64,000 bases of DNA from Lethocerus indicus (GCA_019843655.1 JACDQD010000004.1:2418001-2482000), one strand, 5' to 3'; numbered from the stretch's first letter, positions 36,881-48,841 are shown. The notes: generated from the letters alone by a model not told the origin. Numbers and translations: made by a program.

Positions 36881-38402
36881 CGTCCGTACTTCTGTACCGG
36901 CCTTCGGCATGCGCCGTACGTGCGCAGACGCGCAGACGCGCCCTGCAGACTGCGGGGTGATGGGGAGGGAGGGAAGGATCTGCAGACGAGCCGGGCGCGC
37001 GCACGCACCTGCGCAAAGTGCATGCCGCACGCGACCGCTCACTTGCAGCATTAGCATCCCACTCCCCCTCCCGTCCCACCACCCTTTCATCTCCGATCGG
37101 CCTTCCACAGTCGTGGATTGTGCAGCTTTTCCACTTCTTAATTGCCCTCTTCCTCCCATCCCCCCCATTGTCCGTCCTACGGGAGGGAGACCCTCCGCCT
37201 CGTTATTATTGTCCGTCGTCCTATCCTTTTTCTGTCTGCTCCGTTTAAAAATACCTTGTCCCGTGTCCTACCGATGGCCCAATTATTGGCCCGCCATCCT
37301 CATTTATCCGATATATAAAAAAATAAAACCGTCCTACTATACCGCCGCAATAAACAACCTCAATTAATGCAATATTTTCTTTGATCATTTCATTTTTGTA
37401 CAATTACAACGGCGTTACGTTTATTTCTGCCTTGATTGTCTCGATAAGAGAAACCACCCGGTAATAAATTGGATTGAATTTAATGCAAGGTCTATTGAAG
37501 ATATGACTAGAAATCGTGGGCGTCTACCGTCCGACTTTTCGTACAAATACATTTGTATATATGCATTTCTTGCTATGCCGAACTTGTAAATTTTCAACAA
37601 GAAATTGAAGGTTTACCGGTATAATATAGTAGGTTAACGCGGTACCAAAAAAAAGGAATAATTGTTATACAGCGCCCATTTACTTACGTATTTTTACGGC
37701 ACGATAGTGACATAGGTCTAGCTTGAATCTATTTTCCATTGGGGGTTTGGGGGCAGTAACTTAACGGGCGCCAAGTGAAGTCGACCAGTCCCAATCTGGG
37801 CACCTGTTCTCCTCAACCTTATATCCCTGCCGCTGAGTACATTCTCTCTAGTTTTATCCATTCCGGTACCGGTTAAATATTATATTATATTAATGTTGTC
37901 TATCAAGGTAACGTTGTGTTTGAAAAGTTTGCGTGGTGTTAATTTAATGCTGAATACTAAATTAATTGACGAAATTGAGTTTTATGCCCGCACGGTAAGA
38001 AGGCAAAACAGTTTTCGGTCGCATCTTCACTTTCGTGTCGCTGACGTTTTACACATGACAATGTAACAATTTCTCAACGGTTTAAGTGGGCGCTATGATA
38101 CCTCAATCGTAGAATTACTTGTACAATAAGTTGTACAATATGCACTGCAAGCATATCTACGCAAATCTATGAACTAAAGAAATTACTAATTATTTATTAC
38201 ATATATTATTTTATATATATCTATATGCTGAGTGAGGGTTGAACGGTGATGATAGGTCCATTGTAATTTCATGCTTCTCGTTGCCGTGGTGGCCCATTGG
38301 ACGGACAGATAGGGCGGTAAATATTTATTGTTTGGCCCCCGTTGCTGGCAATAAATAAATCAGGGCGCGTTATATATTTAAATTCGCTTATTAGCCGGAC
38401 AA

Positions 38403-38424
38403 GTTGTTGTTGTTGTTGTTGTTG
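38403..38424 (+). repeat. (GTT)n microsatellite
   Basis: A perfect trinucleotide run of about seven units. Confidence 0.9.
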
Positions 38425-40174
38425 AATGGAACCCGCCGCCGGCCCCGAACCAAACACGGTTCATCGACTCCCAATTTGAAGAGAGTGGCCCTCAGTGAGT
38501 TATGACTCTGATTTTCGATTGTATTAGATCCCGGTGGCCAAAGGGCAATTCTCAACACTCACAGACACCGTTCCTATTTCCTTTTCAATTTTTATTTTAT
38601 TTTTTTGTTACGCTTCGCGATATTATATACTTTATTATCTTGTCCAATAACCCATTCATAATGGGGCTCTCGCAGGATGGAACAAAGGGAAGAAAAGTTG
38701 AAGGGCAGCGTTGAAGGCGATGACCCGGACGACAGATACAGGACCGAGGTTGAATTCGATCGTGTTCAATGTATTGACATTTATTGTTTCCCCCTTATTT
38801 CGTCCAGGCCCGCTCTTCGTTAGCGAGCAATATATTATATATTTTAATCCGATTGCATTTAGACGAAACGCAAATTAAAATTAAAATAGGAATTATTGAA
38901 GCAAACTGTTCTGTAAGAACGGTCTATATAGTTTATTATGTGGCTCTAACAAATCGAATAGGGGTTTTTTCCTCATTTCTGAGTAAAAGTGTTTTGAAGA
39001 ATATTTTCATATTCGGCTGCTATCGTTCGACAAGACGACACGTAATTTAACCCCTTGTGAAGGGCGTTATATGTTGGTAAGTAATTGCTATTTATGTAGT
39101 GGACAGTTAATGTTAGCTAGGACCTACGCTTGTAACTGGACAATGGAAAACCGTCTTATAATAATGCCGACTTGATGTGAATAGATAAAATAAAAATTAT
39201 TACTTTAAATAAACAGTGTGAATACAAATGCTTGGAAATAAAATAAACGCACGATAAATCAATATTCATCAGTTCCAATAATTAATGGACAATACCAGTA
39301 GTACGTTTTCCGTATTGAATACAATTTCCATTTTTTAACGATGCTTACATTTTCTATAGCATGTAGCGATAATTCTATATGAATTTATATATATATGTAT
39401 ATATATACATATATAATAGGCAGGTTGAGGGAACGATGCGTTTTCAGAGCTCATTAAGTAGATGGGTCAGAAATTTATGTCTGTTGCCGGGAGCCGAGTA
39501 CCAGTGTGAATAATAAATCACCCAACGTTGTATATATATTTTAAGTTCGGCTTTTTAAACGCGTTGCCCGGCAGCCGACATAACGACGAATAGGGCGGGG
39601 GGGGGGTGCCAGAACCCCCGAAGGTTTCGGGTTACAAAAGCGGTTAACTGCAGTAACTCAGACGTGTTCACCATTGTCGAATGAAGGGCGTAAAAAAAAA
39701 TAATACCACCGAGGGGGCAGGTAACGCTCGTCACGTTACTGGTTTCCGTGGGACATAATTATGTATGAATATGCTTAATACGGTACGCCTATCATGTACT
39801 TATCAATACGAAATCAAATAGTGCAATTCATCCGGAATTATTTATTTCTAATCTAGTCCGGCAATAAAATATTTTAACCATACCGTAGATTTCGCCGATC
39901 TTTTTCCATACCGTACTATTTCGGTATTATATGTTTATTGATATTTTCATTATTTACAAATATGGTACAACGGGTGCTGTTCGACTTTGCGAATATAAGC
40001 CAAGTCAGACACAAATTCCCAGTGTATTAATTCTCCGGCACAACTTCATTCCAGTCAAATACGTTGGTCGAAGGGCAAATCGGTTTCGGTGAGGATGATA
40101 TATCCTTATTTTCCGGTCAAATTTCCGTTTTTCCTCCTGCCGGGCGTCAGGCTTTCATATCTGGACTGTTGATC

Positions 40175-40202
40175 GGGCGGCGGCGGCGGCGGCGGCGGCG
40201 CC
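40175..40202 (+). repeat. (GCG)n microsatellite
   Basis: GGC units repeat about nine times between ATC and CTAGTC. It is GC-only trinucleotide DNA in otherwise moderate-GC surroundings. Confidence 0.92.
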
Positions 40203-42818
40203 TAGTCGGGGACCGGACGACAAACCGGTCTATTGTATAAACAATGAGACGGGGATAGACCGTTTAAAAGTGGAAGAGATGTCCGCCGGCGGCAGCAAAA
40301 AACAAATTTGAGCCGCGCTCGGCCGGCCGGCTCCCGGCCCTAAATGGCCCGATTCACCGACAGTTGGTGGAAAGCGCGTGCCCCGAGTCCGCTTTATTTC
40401 TATTCGTATTAGGGCCAATTATTTACTTCTTTTTCTCGTTTTCTTGAAACTTACAACAGAAGAAATTGTTAATCGTAGACGAGGCCGATTGTTCCACGGA
40501 CCGGAATGATTTGATGGGCTAGGCTTTCTTTTATAGAATTCGATGTATTTATTTATCCGTATTATAAACAATTATAAAGAGAATGGAATTTATTGTTCTT
40601 TATATACCACGTAATATTAATAAAAATAATCCATCATATTTGGATATCAGATAGACTCTTTTCGGATTCTTGTTCTTGTGTTATAGAGTTCTTAACATAT
40701 TTCGAGAATTATTACCTACGATTAGATTTGGCCATATCTAGTTTGCGATTATTAATCATATACAACGTATTATGGGCATACATTTCGGACGGTAGATTCA
40801 ATCATCTGCTTCCTTTTGTTGGTTGAATACACCTCTTAATGTCTTTCTAAATATAAATATAATTGATTATTAGGAAAACGTAAGGAAAAAACCCGTAGGT
40901 ACTCGATTAAGTATTAATACTTTCTCGAGTTTCGATATGCTGCGAGTCGGAATGATAGAGTTAATTCTTGGAAGCCCCGTATACATACACCTCGTGCTTG
41001 CCCCATATCTGTATAACCACCCGTAAATTCCAACCGCCGATGCAAATTTAGACCGGGGTATTGCCAACCTGTAATTGTAAACCCGAAGAATCAACGGTAC
41101 CTAGCTAGATATATGAGATCGATAGCCCCCAAAGGGAGGAGCTCCATTATGATCCGCTAACGGTGAAAAGTGCAATATCGAATCCGGTTCGACCGCCCCC
41201 CCCCTCCCCCTCCGGTCAGATCAATCTATCGCAACGGATTGGGCCGAAATTGGTACAGAGATGCAAACGAGGTACCGTTTCGAGGAATGCTACATATATC
41301 GCCTTTGCGATTTTCGGCTTGCTCTGTGGCCGGCCCTATTAGCCCTAATGAAATCAGAGCGCCCTATCGACGGAATCCTATTAACTATGCTATTGGGACT
41401 GCAGCATCTACGTAAACATGTTTTCATTGGACGTATCCAATCCCGATAAAATCGTTGTACGCCCATAATAATAGGGGGAAAATTAAGGGGTAACAATACC
41501 TAACGTTCCCGAAGAGAGTCGGATTGGAAATTTCGTAAATCCGCATCGTAAAATCGTATCGGACGCGGCGTCCGAATGAAGAATGAGCTCTTAAATATAA
41601 TTAATAACCTAAGCCGATCATTGTTTACATTTTAATACTGGACAACGGTACCTATAAGGGCGTCCGAGAGGTTTCATTAATTTCTACCCGTCAATAAAAT
41701 TTTCTGAAAGGATTTGACCGATGTACTACGAAACAATATTATTTGGTTTGTTAAACTTAAATAGTGACTAATTTCAGCCATAGTTGATATACGGGTTTAA
41801 TCCCAAGCCCTTACTTTCTACTTCGTTCAATGTTACCGGGTAGGGGGAAAAAAAAGTAATGACTAAGTAGCGCCTGAGCGGGCGAGACCCGCAATACACA
41901 AGTGAGGGGCAGTGTACTCTAAAATTAGGCGCCGGAGTAAAAACTCCGTTTATGTCTTCCTTGCCACGCGGGACGAATACAGAATATATATATTGGCCTT
42001 AAGAAATATGAAATTCTTCCTAAATTATCGGGAAAGAAAAAAACGTTGCATTTACGGCGGATGTCCCATTACTCTCCGCGCGGGCCATCGGCTAACAAAC
42101 TGGCCAACGGCCTTGCAACAACCTCCGCGCCCGACATTCCCCGAGTTATTTCTTTTTGGACCTTTGTTTTGTGCTTGCTTCTCCGTTCACTGTTTCTTTT
42201 TTTTTTTATTTGCCGCAGAGGAAAAATCTAAATCGTTTACTTTGGACAGCAATTGAAGAAAGAAGAATTTCAGCCGTGAATCGATGTTCAATCAGCGTGG
42301 AGGATTTATATTGGGAGATTGAAAAGTAGGGAACAAATTCTAGAAATTTTTAATTTAATTTAAATACAATTTATTTATTCCTTTATATTACACACGATAT
42401 TATTTGGTTACTAGTCATTAGATCTAGTCCTAACTGAGGTTAGGTGAAATGCTGTAGATGAAAACCGATGAATCGATGCCTGATAGCAAAGTAATATTTT
42501 CTTTATAACTAAGATAGAAACCATTTGGAGTTGGTACAAGTCTATTAAAATGTAAACCTTGCGCTTAATTAAAATTCTTTTTAGTGAATTCTCCTTCGTA
42601 TTTGAAGTAATGGAAGAGGTTGGGACGTATAAAATCGACAGGCGTAACGCTCCTACTGTGTTTTGTAGCAATTAAATAAAAAGTAAAAATATGGTCGATC
42701 GCTTAAATTGCGGAAATACAGTGGAACCCAGAACTCGGGAAGTGTTTAGTTTTTCAATTCTGGAAACGATTGTTTCTTGCGGATATTCGGTGGTCGGGCT
42801 GTGGCTAGGGGGCGTAAC

Positions 42819-42828
42819 GGCGCGTGCC
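42819..42828 (-). promoter_or_regulatory. GGCACGCGCC motif, copy 4 of 8
   Basis: The plus strand reads GGCGCGTGCC, preceded by GGGGCGTAAC and followed by ACTTCCCC. An E-box core (CACCTGC) lies about 200 bp downstream at 43019 in the same GC-rich patch. Confidence 0.4.
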
Positions 42829-43762
42829 ACTTCCCCTCCAATTAGTAGCCGGTCGGGGCGAGGGGGGGGGCCGGGTCCACGATTCCGGTGGACTGAGGTT
42901 CTTTTTGAAAACGGGGCCCGATTGTCTGTCTGTTTTTCGGATACCCTACGTCCGGCAATGGATGATCGGGGGGTTGGGGTGGGCTGGTAGGGGCGGGAAG
43001 GGGAGCTTCCTAGACGGGCACCTGCTCCAGGCACCGACAGCACATGGCCTCACTTCTCCGGCGGTTCCGGCCTAGGATTATACGATTTGAAACGGTCCTG
43101 AAAATATTCTACGTAAATTAAAAAATATTTCATCCGTCGGAAAGTTCTAGTATGGATAGAAAATTTATAATATAATTTTAGAGAGTAGTCTTACGATGAC
43201 TTACTTTTTAACATAATCGTAAATACCGGACACCAAAGAATCGTCTTAAACAGAAACTTAGGACTATTACAGAAAAACAACCGTATTGAAACCATTAAGG
43301 GTTCAGTTAAGCCTTGAAAACATTGAGTCCTGCATCCAGAGATTCCGATCGTGTTTGTAATCGCACAATTCACAATTACCTCAACATACCGCAAATAGCA
43401 AAATCCCGGTTCCTTGAGTTCCTCCGTTCTTGGCTTTAGTCGTCGTCCTAATTTGCTGATTCGGTCGCTCCTCCGGTCCGCCGTTTCAGACCTTCGCAGC
43501 GCTGTTTCTTTTATCGATTTCAGTAATGGACATATCCGCCATTCTGCGCTTATAACTGTAAGGTTGATTGTACAAAAAATGTATCAGGATGTGTGTTGGA
43601 CGGTGGGGTGGGGCGGGGTACGATGGTGGACGACTCCTGGGGGACGCCTCGGAGTGACGCTGAGGGTACCGACGGTGGCGGGTATCTGATGGGGCCGGGA
43701 ATTGGGCAGATGGTATCTGGGTCCCTCCGGCCGGGGCCCACTCCACTTCCTGGTGCGGCTGG

Positions 43763-43815
43763 TTCCTCCTCCTCCTCCACCACCTCCTCCTCCTCCTCCT
43801 CCCCGCCGCCGCCCG
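43763..43815 (+). repeat. (TCC)n-rich tract
   Basis: TCC units interrupted by CAC and followed by GCC units. Open frames of about 60-120 codons across it read poly-Ser, poly-Pro or poly-Gly and are repeat artefacts. Confidence 0.9.
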
Positions 43816-44900
43816 CCAATATCAGGAGGCCCTTTATTAGGCCGTCGAACTCGCCGCCCCATCTCGTTTAGTCCGTTTCGATCGGCACACGACTGGCCCC
43901 GCTTGTAAATTGCTTCCCGATATGTATTCACGAACCTCATTTTTGTCAGTGCTAAACACGAACGCTCATAATTGGCCGAGCTTCGAAGGGCTATTCAATA
44001 AAAGTTACATTTCATTTTGTTAAATTCACTTTATTAATTACTTACCTTTTAGTATTCATTGATTTAGAAAACATACAAGACAACAATAAAATAAATTGCG
44101 CTTCTTCGATTATTACTAATAATAAAATTATTTACCCAGTACTGTTAAGCAATTGAAATCTCCAGGCTAAATTAGTAACAATAACTTTCAATTACTTAAC
44201 TTAAAATCTTTTGGACAGTACCGAGAGTCAAATAAAGTCAAATTTATTAGATACTTATAAATTAATGTAATACTTAAGCGATATAAATATTTTATTTCGT
44301 TGCCATTTCATTTTCAGGCGTCCGAAAAGAAAGTTTGGGGTGTCGAAACTCCCCAAAATTTCCGATAGTATTCGGGAGTGAAATATGTTATATTTTTGCC
44401 TTAAGGAAGCCGAAAGTCCCGACAGTTCAAGTCCGCACACCCAAATTTCTTCAACTATAGTGTTGTACAGTAACAATTTATTGTTTAAACCTGGTTTTGA
44501 TCTATTGTCAAATTTGTAGCGACCGTATTGTTCTAATACTGAAATTAGGTGCGGTAATCGATCGGCCAAACCCAGTAATATCTTTGCAGTAGTTTGTATA
44601 AATAGAATGTCGACCGCGTTGATAATAGATTGGAGTTTTTAGACCACGCTGTAAATAACGAAAACAGTTTTTAGGTGGCGTAGAATTTTCGGCGTGAAGA
44701 GGCTCGGTTACTACCTGGGCTCTGTTAGGCGGGGGACCCGGGCATATCATTTAGTAACTCACCTGCTTCGCTCTTGGCTCTCTAGGCCCCCTTCCTCCGA
44801 CCATTAATAGTATAACTAATAGTACTACCAGTTCATTACAAGATACCACGCTTATTTCCCCGGCCTTCCTGAGGTCCTGAGGGCCCGCCATCTCCTCCAG

Positions 44901-44903
<3 letters not shown>

Positions 44904-44957
<54 letters not shown>
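44904..44957 (+). repeat. (CT)n microsatellite, longest in window
   Basis: About 54 bp of perfect CT repeat, 137 bp downstream of an E-box core at 44760. In insects, GA/CT tracts of this size can bind GAGA factor, but such tracts are also common neutral microsatellites. Confidence 0.95.
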
Positions 44958-44961
<4 letters not shown>

Positions 44962-45607
44962 TTGTTCATCTCTCCTCCACTCTCCGCACTAATGAACATT
45001 CGCCCCTTATCAGGACGGCAGTGTCCCAGAGACACCCGATAGCTTGGCACCCGAAGGTGTTGACGGAGAAATCAACAGGTGTGGGTAATTTTCGTTATAT
45101 CTGATGGGTAAACCGGTAAGAGTTTGTGTCATGTAAAAGTATTTTCGTCTATTTGTCTGACTGTCTAGCAAAAAATAAAATTTATGACATCCAACGCTGC
45201 TCGCATCCAACGATTCCAATCGAAAATCTTTCGAAACATCGCAATGCTCACCAAAATCTCAACATACCTACAGTCGACCAAGACATAAAATCTATTATTT
45301 ACTTATTTTACATAAGAAATCTAAGCGATAATGGTTATACTTTTATTTTATCGGTTTTCCTATAAATTTGATATTATTAGTTACTATACATAAATAATTA
45401 AACTAGGAATAGTTAGTAGGTAGTACTTAGTATGTTAATAGGTACCAATATACCGCTCATTGGTAGGTTTATACAATAGCTTTTATTGTGGTTTTTGTTA
45501 CGAAATTGTAATATGCAGATTACTTCAATACCGCGTCTCCTTTTAAATTTTTACGATTCCTTCCATATTCTGTAGGCTAATAATTTCAAATAAACGCTGC
45601 GACTGAC

Positions 45608-45898
45608 ATGAACTTACGAAACGTTGCCAGACATTGGAGTGGAGGGTCGCCCGAAGAGGGGCCGAAGACGCCGACGACCGAGAAAGTCCCCGAAGCATAT
45701 TTATATTCATTAAACGGTTTGAAATTTTTAAAACCGGTCGGCGGAAACATTTTCGGCCAACCCGTCTCATCTTATACGGCAAGAAGTTGGAGTCCGAGCG
45801 ACAGCAGTGACGCAAGCCCGTCGAGGGAGCTTGAAACGGTCGTAGGGGACTTCTTTCGTCCTGTTAGGGCATTTATTAATCGAAGAAGCTCAAAATAA
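45608..45898 (+). CDS. Weak candidate coding segment, unknown protein
   Basis: A 96-codon frame starting at ATG. The product would be hydrophilic and rich in Ser, Pro, Glu, Lys and Arg, with a Ser/Asp cluster (SPSDSSDASPSRE) near residue 70. I recognise no domain. Its composition looks more protein-like than the other frames in the window, but there is no visible promoter, splice signal or homology to support it. At its 3' end a second frame, displaced by one base, is open from 45880 to 46524, so this could be part of a broken gene or a retained exon. It may equally be chance. Confidence 0.18.
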   Translation: MNLRNVARHWSGGSPEEGPKTPTTEKVPEAYLYSLNGLKFLKPVGGNIFGQPVSSYTARSWSPSDSSDASPSRELETVVGDFFRPVRAFINRRSSK

Positions 45899-46188
45899 AC
45901 GTCTTCGCCGAAAACTTATCTACTATAAGTGTAATTACAAACTTGGAGTCGATTTACTTGAGTGAGACCGTTAAGCCAGGCGAAGTTTCTTCAGATTCAC
46001 TTTCGGAATTTTTTCTTTTTAGAACAATTTCACTTTTACCCGATTCTCAGACGTTCTCAGTATCGTGGCCTCTGCGACATTTAAGCTCTTTCCGTGATCG
46101 GCTGCTAACAGACACAGATAAGCGTGGCCCGATTTATTTAATCAGCGACGCGGAGAAAGTATTCGCTTGGAAAGCGAAGAATTGTTGG

Positions 46189-46524
46189 ATGGGGGCTGTA
46201 GGGCAAAGCCGCGAAAGACCGTACAGACTTATACGATCTTTATATTATGACTCTCTCTCGCACCAAAGGAAAACAAAAAACTGTTCCTTAAAATCGATTA
46301 ATGTAGCCAGTATTACCAACCGATTTATGTATTCAAACGGTAAACACAGACAGATAGATACACACTATATTCTTAGGAACACCTCCGTATATATATTGGC
46401 GAAGTACGGCCTTTTAACAATCCTTGTCTTCTTTCTATCGTATCTGAAATACAACTTTCAAACTCAAATATCGATTAATTTTCATATTTTGCTTGAAATT
46501 TACCAACACTATAACATAAATTAA
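46189..46524 (+). CDS. Weak candidate coding segment, unknown protein
   Basis: This is the ATG-started part (112 codons incl. stop) of a frame that is open from 45880. Near residues 65-80 there is one hydrophobic stretch (YGLLTILVFFLSYL) that could span a membrane. No family is recognised. An open run of about 214 codons is longer than expected by chance at this base composition, but only modestly so when six frames over 64 kb are considered. Confidence 0.15.
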   Translation: MGAVGQSRERPYRLIRSLYYDSLSHQRKTKNCSLKSINVASITNRFMYSNGKHRQIDTHYILRNTSVYILAKYGLLTILVFFLSYLKYNFQTQISINFHILLEIYQHYNIN

Positions 46525-47099
46525 CAGAAGCTTCTCTTGTCAAGTAAGGAAGGTGGTTGGCCCGATGCTTTCGTTATTGGTGTTTCAATCCTAGCTGGAC
46601 ACTTATTATATACTTTATATTGTTTGAAATTTCCGTAATGTCCATAATGCCCCGAAATTTGTTTGTAGAACGCGACGAGTTCGAAAATATTTTACTATTT
46701 ATCGCAAGATGAACAGAAACGTCTCGCACCGTCTCGAAATTCTATAATTCTTCGCCGGTACATAATTTTCCGGTTTCCGTACAGTCGTTCGAATCGTTGT
46801 TCGAAATTGATTTTCCCGGTTGAAAAATATTCAATTTGGCAAATTCGAGTTAAAGTCGGTTGTCCGACCACGGGGCGGGTGGCCTGACCGAAATATGAAG
46901 TTGGCCGCGTTTTGGGTTATGTCGTCTAATAATTTGGAAACGCGCGCGTGTCCCGAGGTCCCTCCCCCTCCCGCCCTACCCCCCCGATTAACCGTTTTAA
47001 TTGGCGTTAAACCTCTCAAAAACGCGTTCATTTTTTTCCGTCCCGGAAACCAAGAGCGGGGCCGGCCTCTCTTGCGTCAAATTCTAGTTTTGGTCAGCG

Positions 47100-47124
47100 C
47101 CCCCCCCCCCCCCCCCCCCCCCCC
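47100..47124 (+). repeat. Poly(C) run, 25 nt
   Basis: Twenty-five consecutive C residues, the longest homopolymer in the window. Its length is likely to be uncertain in the assembly. Confidence 0.93.
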
Positions 47125-47467
47125 GCCACCCGCGGCCCCCTTCTCTCAAAACCGGAATCCCATCTTGTATACACTACACACTTCACGTTGGATTATTCTC
47201 ATTTGTATTGAATTCAATAATCGGTAATTCGACCGAATTGTGACCGGTCCTTGAACAATGCCGGTTAGGTGTTTCGACTAAAGATTAAAAGCGAAATAAA
47301 CGAATAATTACGGCGAAAACAACAGTAGGATGTTGGAATACAAGAATGCCAAGCGGTTTGAAGTTGTTAATTACGGGACCAGTTGGGGCCCTAAAATCCC
47401 GCTTTCGCCACACTTTCGTATAATACCTTATTTGGCTCGGACATATATAGAAACATGCATTCCCTGG

Positions 47468-47469
<2 letters not shown>

Positions 47470-47498
<29 letters not shown>
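47470..47498 (+). repeat. (AT)n microsatellite
   Basis: A perfect AT run of about 29 bp between GGCG and AAATG. Confidence 0.92.
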
Positions 47499-47501
<3 letters not shown>

Positions 47502-47752
47502 GTTTGGTTTGAACAGTAGATTAAAGGAAGCTGGAATAAGAAAAATTAAGGCCAATTTTCTTGACTATCGAAAATATCAATTCTACAACCGGAAGTGCTT
47601 CCACTCCAGAGTTACTGGCGGAATTCAGAGATGTATCGCATTTGTCCTTTCTATTCCCTGAATCTTGAGGAGGATGCCCGTTAATACGGCGCCGTCGGCG
47701 ATGCCGGGTCCAATCTCACCTGTTGTGAATTTGTAAGTCAGCGCGGGCTTAG

Positions 47753-47844
47753 CGAGAGAGATAGAGAGAGGGAGAGAGAGAGAGAGAGAGAGAGGGAGGA
47801 GGAGAGGAGGGAGGGAGGGAGGGAGAAAGAGCGAGTGAGAGGGC
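47753..47844 (+). repeat. (GA)n/(GGGA)n purine tract
   Basis: About 90 bp, almost entirely purine: GA units first, then GGA and GGGA units. It ends directly before the E-box and 10-mer pair at 47849-47865. The combination of a GAGA tract and clustered bHLH-type sites is typical of insect regulatory DNA, but this is an inference. Confidence 0.93.
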
Positions 47845-47848
47845 GGCG

Positions 47849-47855
47849 GCAGGTG
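47849..47855 (+). promoter_or_regulatory. E-box abutting a GGCACGCGCC motif
   Basis: GCAGGTG is followed at once by GGCGCGTGCC (47856-47865). If both are real sites, an activator and a repressor of the bHLH class could not occupy them together. This is the logic known for achaete-type enhancers; here it is inferred from sequence only. Confidence 0.42.
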
Positions 47856-47865
47856 GGCGCGTGCC
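47856..47865 (-). promoter_or_regulatory. GGCACGCGCC motif, copy 5 of 8
   Basis: The plus strand reads GGCGCGTGCC. It shares the longer 13-mer GGGCGCGTGCCCG (47855-47867) with the copies at 36871 and 48819. Confidence 0.42.
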
Positions 47866-48486
47866 CGTGCCTCGCGGAGAGAACTGTGCCGAAAATATTA
47901 AACGTTTCGTAATCGGGAACGATATTATTAAAAACGGGTCTAGCGAGGGGGGGCCGGCGGTAAAGGAGCCAGAGAGGAGGAGTTGAGGCTGGTTAACGTC
48001 CGACGCGTGCCTGGCTTCCTGCCCAACGCACGCCACTTACGTAAATAAACGATCGTAAAATATCGATATTTTTTTGTTGGGGACGGGGGTCGGAATGGAG
48101 TAAGAAGCCGATATAAAATATCATTACAGCCTATTGTAAAGTGATATTGTATTTCGGAAAGCTTTTTTACCGTCCTGAACTCTTCCTCATATCATCGACG
48201 GTCTGGTCCAGACCACATACAGTCAGAGGATATCCCGAAATCCTCAAGATGACGCCCATTGTTTTGCCAATTTGTTTCGGTTTTTAAATATAAATTATTA
48301 TATAATATATTGTTAGGTGTACACCGTGTGTTCCGTTGAAATCGAGCCTAATGTGGTTATTGCGCGTTAGCCCCCCGGAATCAGTTTTCATTTTCGTGTT
48401 TCTCCGAATCTCCGGAATACGCAGTAGAAAATGCAAACATCGGTTTACGATTATTGCAGCAATATTTCGAGTGTACGTACAATCGG

Positions 48487-48579
48487 ACTGGTTCTTCGGT
48501 CTTTCGCTAGACCGGTTTCGGCCGCTCGCCACCTTCAGTAGCGGTCTGAGAGGAGAGAGAAGAACACCGAATCTACGGA
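48487..48579. mobile_element. Foldback MITE copy 9 (internally deleted)
   Basis: The left-arm core (CGGTCTTTCGCTAGACCGG, CGGCCGCTCGCCACC, TTCAGTAGCGG) is joined directly to the outer part of a right arm (GAGAGGAGAGAGAAGAACAC, GAATCTACGGA). The whole centre and the inner parts of the right arm are gone, which leaves a 93 bp derivative. Confidence 0.85.
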
Positions 48580-48818
48580 AAACTAATATAAAAGCCGAGT
48601 AGTAAACTGTCAATTACTGGGGTTACCTGATCTCAGCATCAGTAAGGGAAGTATTCGTAAATTAGGGCCGTTTAAATATGGGACGGGTGGACGGTAGGAG
48701 GACCGGATAAGCCGTCGGAAGCTGGACTTCAATCCGGGGATTACCGACGCTGAATATAAGCGGGCGTCCGGTGCTTCTGAACGGGCCCATTAAAGCTGTG
48801 GCGCTCTCTGACGTGTGG

Positions 48819-48828
48819 GGCGCGTGCC
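48819..48828 (-). promoter_or_regulatory. GGCACGCGCC motif, copy 6 of 8
   Basis: The plus strand reads GGCGCGTGCC, within GGGCGCGTGCCCG (48818-48830). It is paired in inverse orientation with the next copy, 13 bp away. Confidence 0.45.
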
Positions 48829-48841
48829 CGCCCATGTGGCC

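Larger units (their letters stand above)
36689..43762. other. Non-coding stretch with strong GC island
   Basis: No gene is recognised. The GC island at about 36780-37270 is the most CpG-dense part of the window. It holds GCGCAGAC/CGCAGACG repeats near 36920-36945, E-boxes at 36855 and 37006 and a GGCACGCGCC motif. Downstream are a GTT trinucleotide run, an alternating AT region at 39387-39417, a GCG run at 40175-40202 and a second GC-rich patch at 42780-43080. The latter has a further GGCACGCGCC and an E-box core (43019). The island could be a promoter or enhancer, but no adjoining exon is identifiable. Confidence 0.5.
43816..48486. other. Mostly AT-rich stretch; one candidate coding segment
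   Basis: Apart from the weak coding candidate at 45608-46524, no gene is recognised. An E-box core lies at 44760-44766. The parts at 43980-44300 and 45280-45540 are AT-rich. GC-rich patches lie at 46860-47160 and 47640-48010. The second contains a GA-rich tract followed by an E-box and a GGCACGCGCC motif. Confidence 0.5.

Noticed and set aside
16..43679. Shared 13-mer TACCGACGGTGGC at 16 and 43667
   Set aside because: Dozens of repeated 13-mers are expected by chance in 64 kb.
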